Below, piece by piece: positions 62,071 to 64,000 of a DNA stretch of 64,000 nt. The DNA comes from Hygrocybe punicea. Its lineage: Eukaryota; Basidiomycota; Agaricomycetes; Agaricales; Hygrophoraceae. Both the position numbers and the translations under genes were made by a program. Every line of letters starts with the position of its first letter. Position 1 is the first letter of the stretch. The stretch is from assembly GCA_963556145.1 (NCBI GenBank), contig OY744463.1, forward strand, positions 3,100,001 to 3,164,000. Direction: 5' to 3'. Below the pieces are notes generated by a model, which had not been told where the DNA came from, made no database searches, and saw nothing but the letters and a program-made list of their open reading frames with translations.

Positions 62071-64000
62071 TTAATCGTCGTCGGGTGAGGAGTCTATAGA
62101 GGGCGGGTACGTCGGATCATCAAGATCGTTTGAATCGGTATCGTCGGCATCGGGGTATTGTAAGAAGTCGTCCAACGGTATCGATATTTTTGAGCGGGCG
62201 TGGTAGGGTACGACTCGGAAAGCGGCAAATCGAGATTTAGAAACCGCACCGTCGAGTTCGGCGAGTATGTAGGATCCGCCTTCTGTTTTCCTGACGACAA
62301 CCATGGGTCCAAAGTACCATGGGTCCAAAGTACCGCGGTTTTGCTTTACGATCGAGAGACATTTCGATACGTGAATTTCGGACGAGAACGAGGTTACCGG
62401 GTTCGAAGTCGTAAACTTTGATCGTGTTGGCGTATTTCTGCTCGAATTGCCGGGCGGACGTGAGCCGAGATTTGGTAAGCTTTTCTTTGACCCAATCGAG
62501 GTCGGCTTCTCGTTTACGAAGTTGTCAGGCGCAGATGACTATGAGGTCGGTCGTAGACATCGTATCTTGCGTCGGAACCATGTATGTAGCTTCGGCAAAA
62601 TCGAATGGAAAAAGCGGTTCTACTCCGTGTGCGATGTAGTAGGACGAGTATCCGAGGCTTTTGTGTGTCGTGACCCGTTCGGCCCAAAATACGGAGTGGG
62701 TTACGGTGTGCCATTTCTTTTCATCTCCGTCACAACTTTTCATAATGGCCTCCCGGACATCTAGGTGGCGACGCTCAACGGGTCCATTCGCTTGTGAGTT
62801 ATAGGGCGAAATGCGGATGTGGCGGATACCGTAGCGGGAGGCGAGATAGTCGAGCGCTTCTACGAACGGCTTGCCGTTGTCGGTGACGATTTCTTCGAGA
62901 GCGCCCCAACGGCATAAGATGTCTTCGAACAAGAACGTGCCGATGGTGGAGCCGGTCTCGCGGCGTAACATGCAGAACTCAGGGTAGGCGGACAGGGAGC
63001 AACGGGCTTGGACGATGTATCGATAGCCGCCGGATCGTGGCATAAACATTGTGTCGACATACGCTTTACGAAATAGTGAGGCCGGTGTAGCGACGGTGGG
63101 CGGAATGTGATGATAACGCATTTGCCGTACTTGGCACTGATGGCAAGACTGAACGTACCACTTAACGTCGTGGTCGAGGTGCGGCCACCAGAAACGATCG
63201 AGTAGCCGAGCGCGGACGGAGAATATACCTTTGTGGCCGAGAGAGTTGTGAGCGTCTTTGAGTAACTGAAGCCGGCGGTCGGGCGGTATGACAAGTTTGT
63301 GTTTTCCGTGACGGTCTTTGCGCCAAAGCTTGTTATCGGTGACGAAGAATTCAAGGGCGTATCGTAAGAACAGACAATATTCTTCGTCCGTGAAGTTCGC
63401 GGGTCGGGTTAGATCTCGTAACCAGATCTCGACAAGGGCAAGACGAGCGTTGGCCGCGCGGGCTTTATCGGATCGCGGTATGTCAGAAACGGCTTCCTGA
63501 TTTGTGTAGACGAGGACGGCGGGTAATTCTTGGAGTCGGTCGGCTGTGGCACGGCAGCGGCCGCATATGGCAATCGGCTTAGACGGTATGGGGACGGGTC
63601 GGTAGTTGACGACTTCCATAAAGAAACCGTAGGAGTGGTCGAGCCAATCGTCGGAGTCGTTGATCTCCTCGGGGTCTTCTGCAGCGCGGGGACGTCGGGA
63701 GAGTCCGTCGGGTGCACCGTGTGCGGAAGCGGGTATGTGAACGAGTCTAAAGTCAAATAAGAGCACGCCGGCTATCCATCGGTTGATCGTAGCATTGGGC
63801 TGAATGTCGGGGTTGTTGAGCATCCCTTTTATGTACTTCGCGTCGACTTCAACAGTGAGGTTGCGGACGCCGATGATGAAGATTCGGTAGGCGCGGAGGG
63901 CCCTGAAGAGGCCGTAGAGTTCGAGCTTGGACTGGGAGTATCGGGCTTCGCGTTCGTTCCACGATATTGAACCAAAACGATTCGGATAGCGCTTTCCGTC
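62071..64000 (-). pseudogene. Ty3/gypsy pol: RNase H end, integrase and tail, broken; runs off window
   Basis: From the window edge the minus strand reads the RNase H end (SQSKLELYGL, DGLSRRP). Then comes the integrase: zinc-binding HNSLGHKGIFSVRARLLDRF with CHQCQVRQ; core residues AYVDTMFMP (Asp), IVTDNGKPFVEA (Asp) and NGPVERRH (Glu); and the C-terminal part GNLVLVRNSR to YFGPMVVVRKTEGGSYILAE. A TGA at 62527-62525 stops the main ORF in the middle of ICA-QLRKRE, where family logic expects an Arg. A 16-bp tandem duplication at 62301-62332 shifts the frame further on. The copy is therefore dead or needs read-through. Reverse transcriptase and protease lie beyond the window. Confidence 0.85.

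Overview
The window looks like a scaffold from an Agaricomycete (mushroom-forming basidiomycete). Genes are dense and cut by many 45-70 bp introns, the conserved proteins read like basidiomycete orthologues, and the repeats are of types common in Agaricomycetes. Species cannot be named from the sequence. Splice models were made by eye and checked where possible by reading-frame continuity.

Bases 1-38,000 are gene-rich housekeeping sequence. The order is: the 3' part of a proteasome activator BLM10/PA200 gene (+); a tandem CCCH zinc-finger RNA-binding protein (+); choline kinase (-); a DHA2-type MFS transporter (-); mitochondrial DnaJ/Mdj1 (-); a small SET-domain protein (-); casein kinase 2 alpha (+); a proline/serine-rich unknown (+); a RING E3 ligase (+); a one-membrane-segment unknown (+); translin-associated factor X (-); a HIT-domain protein (+); a second, complete and diverged BLM10 paralogue in the opposite orientation (-); and a possible RXT2-like nuclear protein (-). 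The two BLM10 genes bracket the block and both end in Tyr-Tyr-Ala, encoded across a last intron.

Bases 38,000-64,000 are accessory and repeat-rich. They hold a PIF/Harbinger-type nuclease gene that runs into a 100-N assembly gap, a LINE cut off after its endonuclease and joined to an LTR-bearing repeat, remnants of a large Agaricomycete transposase-like family, and a NACHT (NLR-type) pseudogene interrupted by a hAT-type MITE and a tandem LTR pair. After it come a frameshifted AKR1 palmitoyltransferase fragment, an apparently intact Tc1/mariner-type transposase gene head-to-head with an acidic protein of a fungal family, and the 3' part of a decayed Ty3/gypsy element.

The most interesting candidate for an undescribed arrangement is in the gypsy region. 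A 435-aa protein with a Zn(II)2Cys6-type cysteine cluster and its own introns lies on the opposite strand to pol, tail-to-tail with it. Whether it belongs to the element needs comparison of copies.
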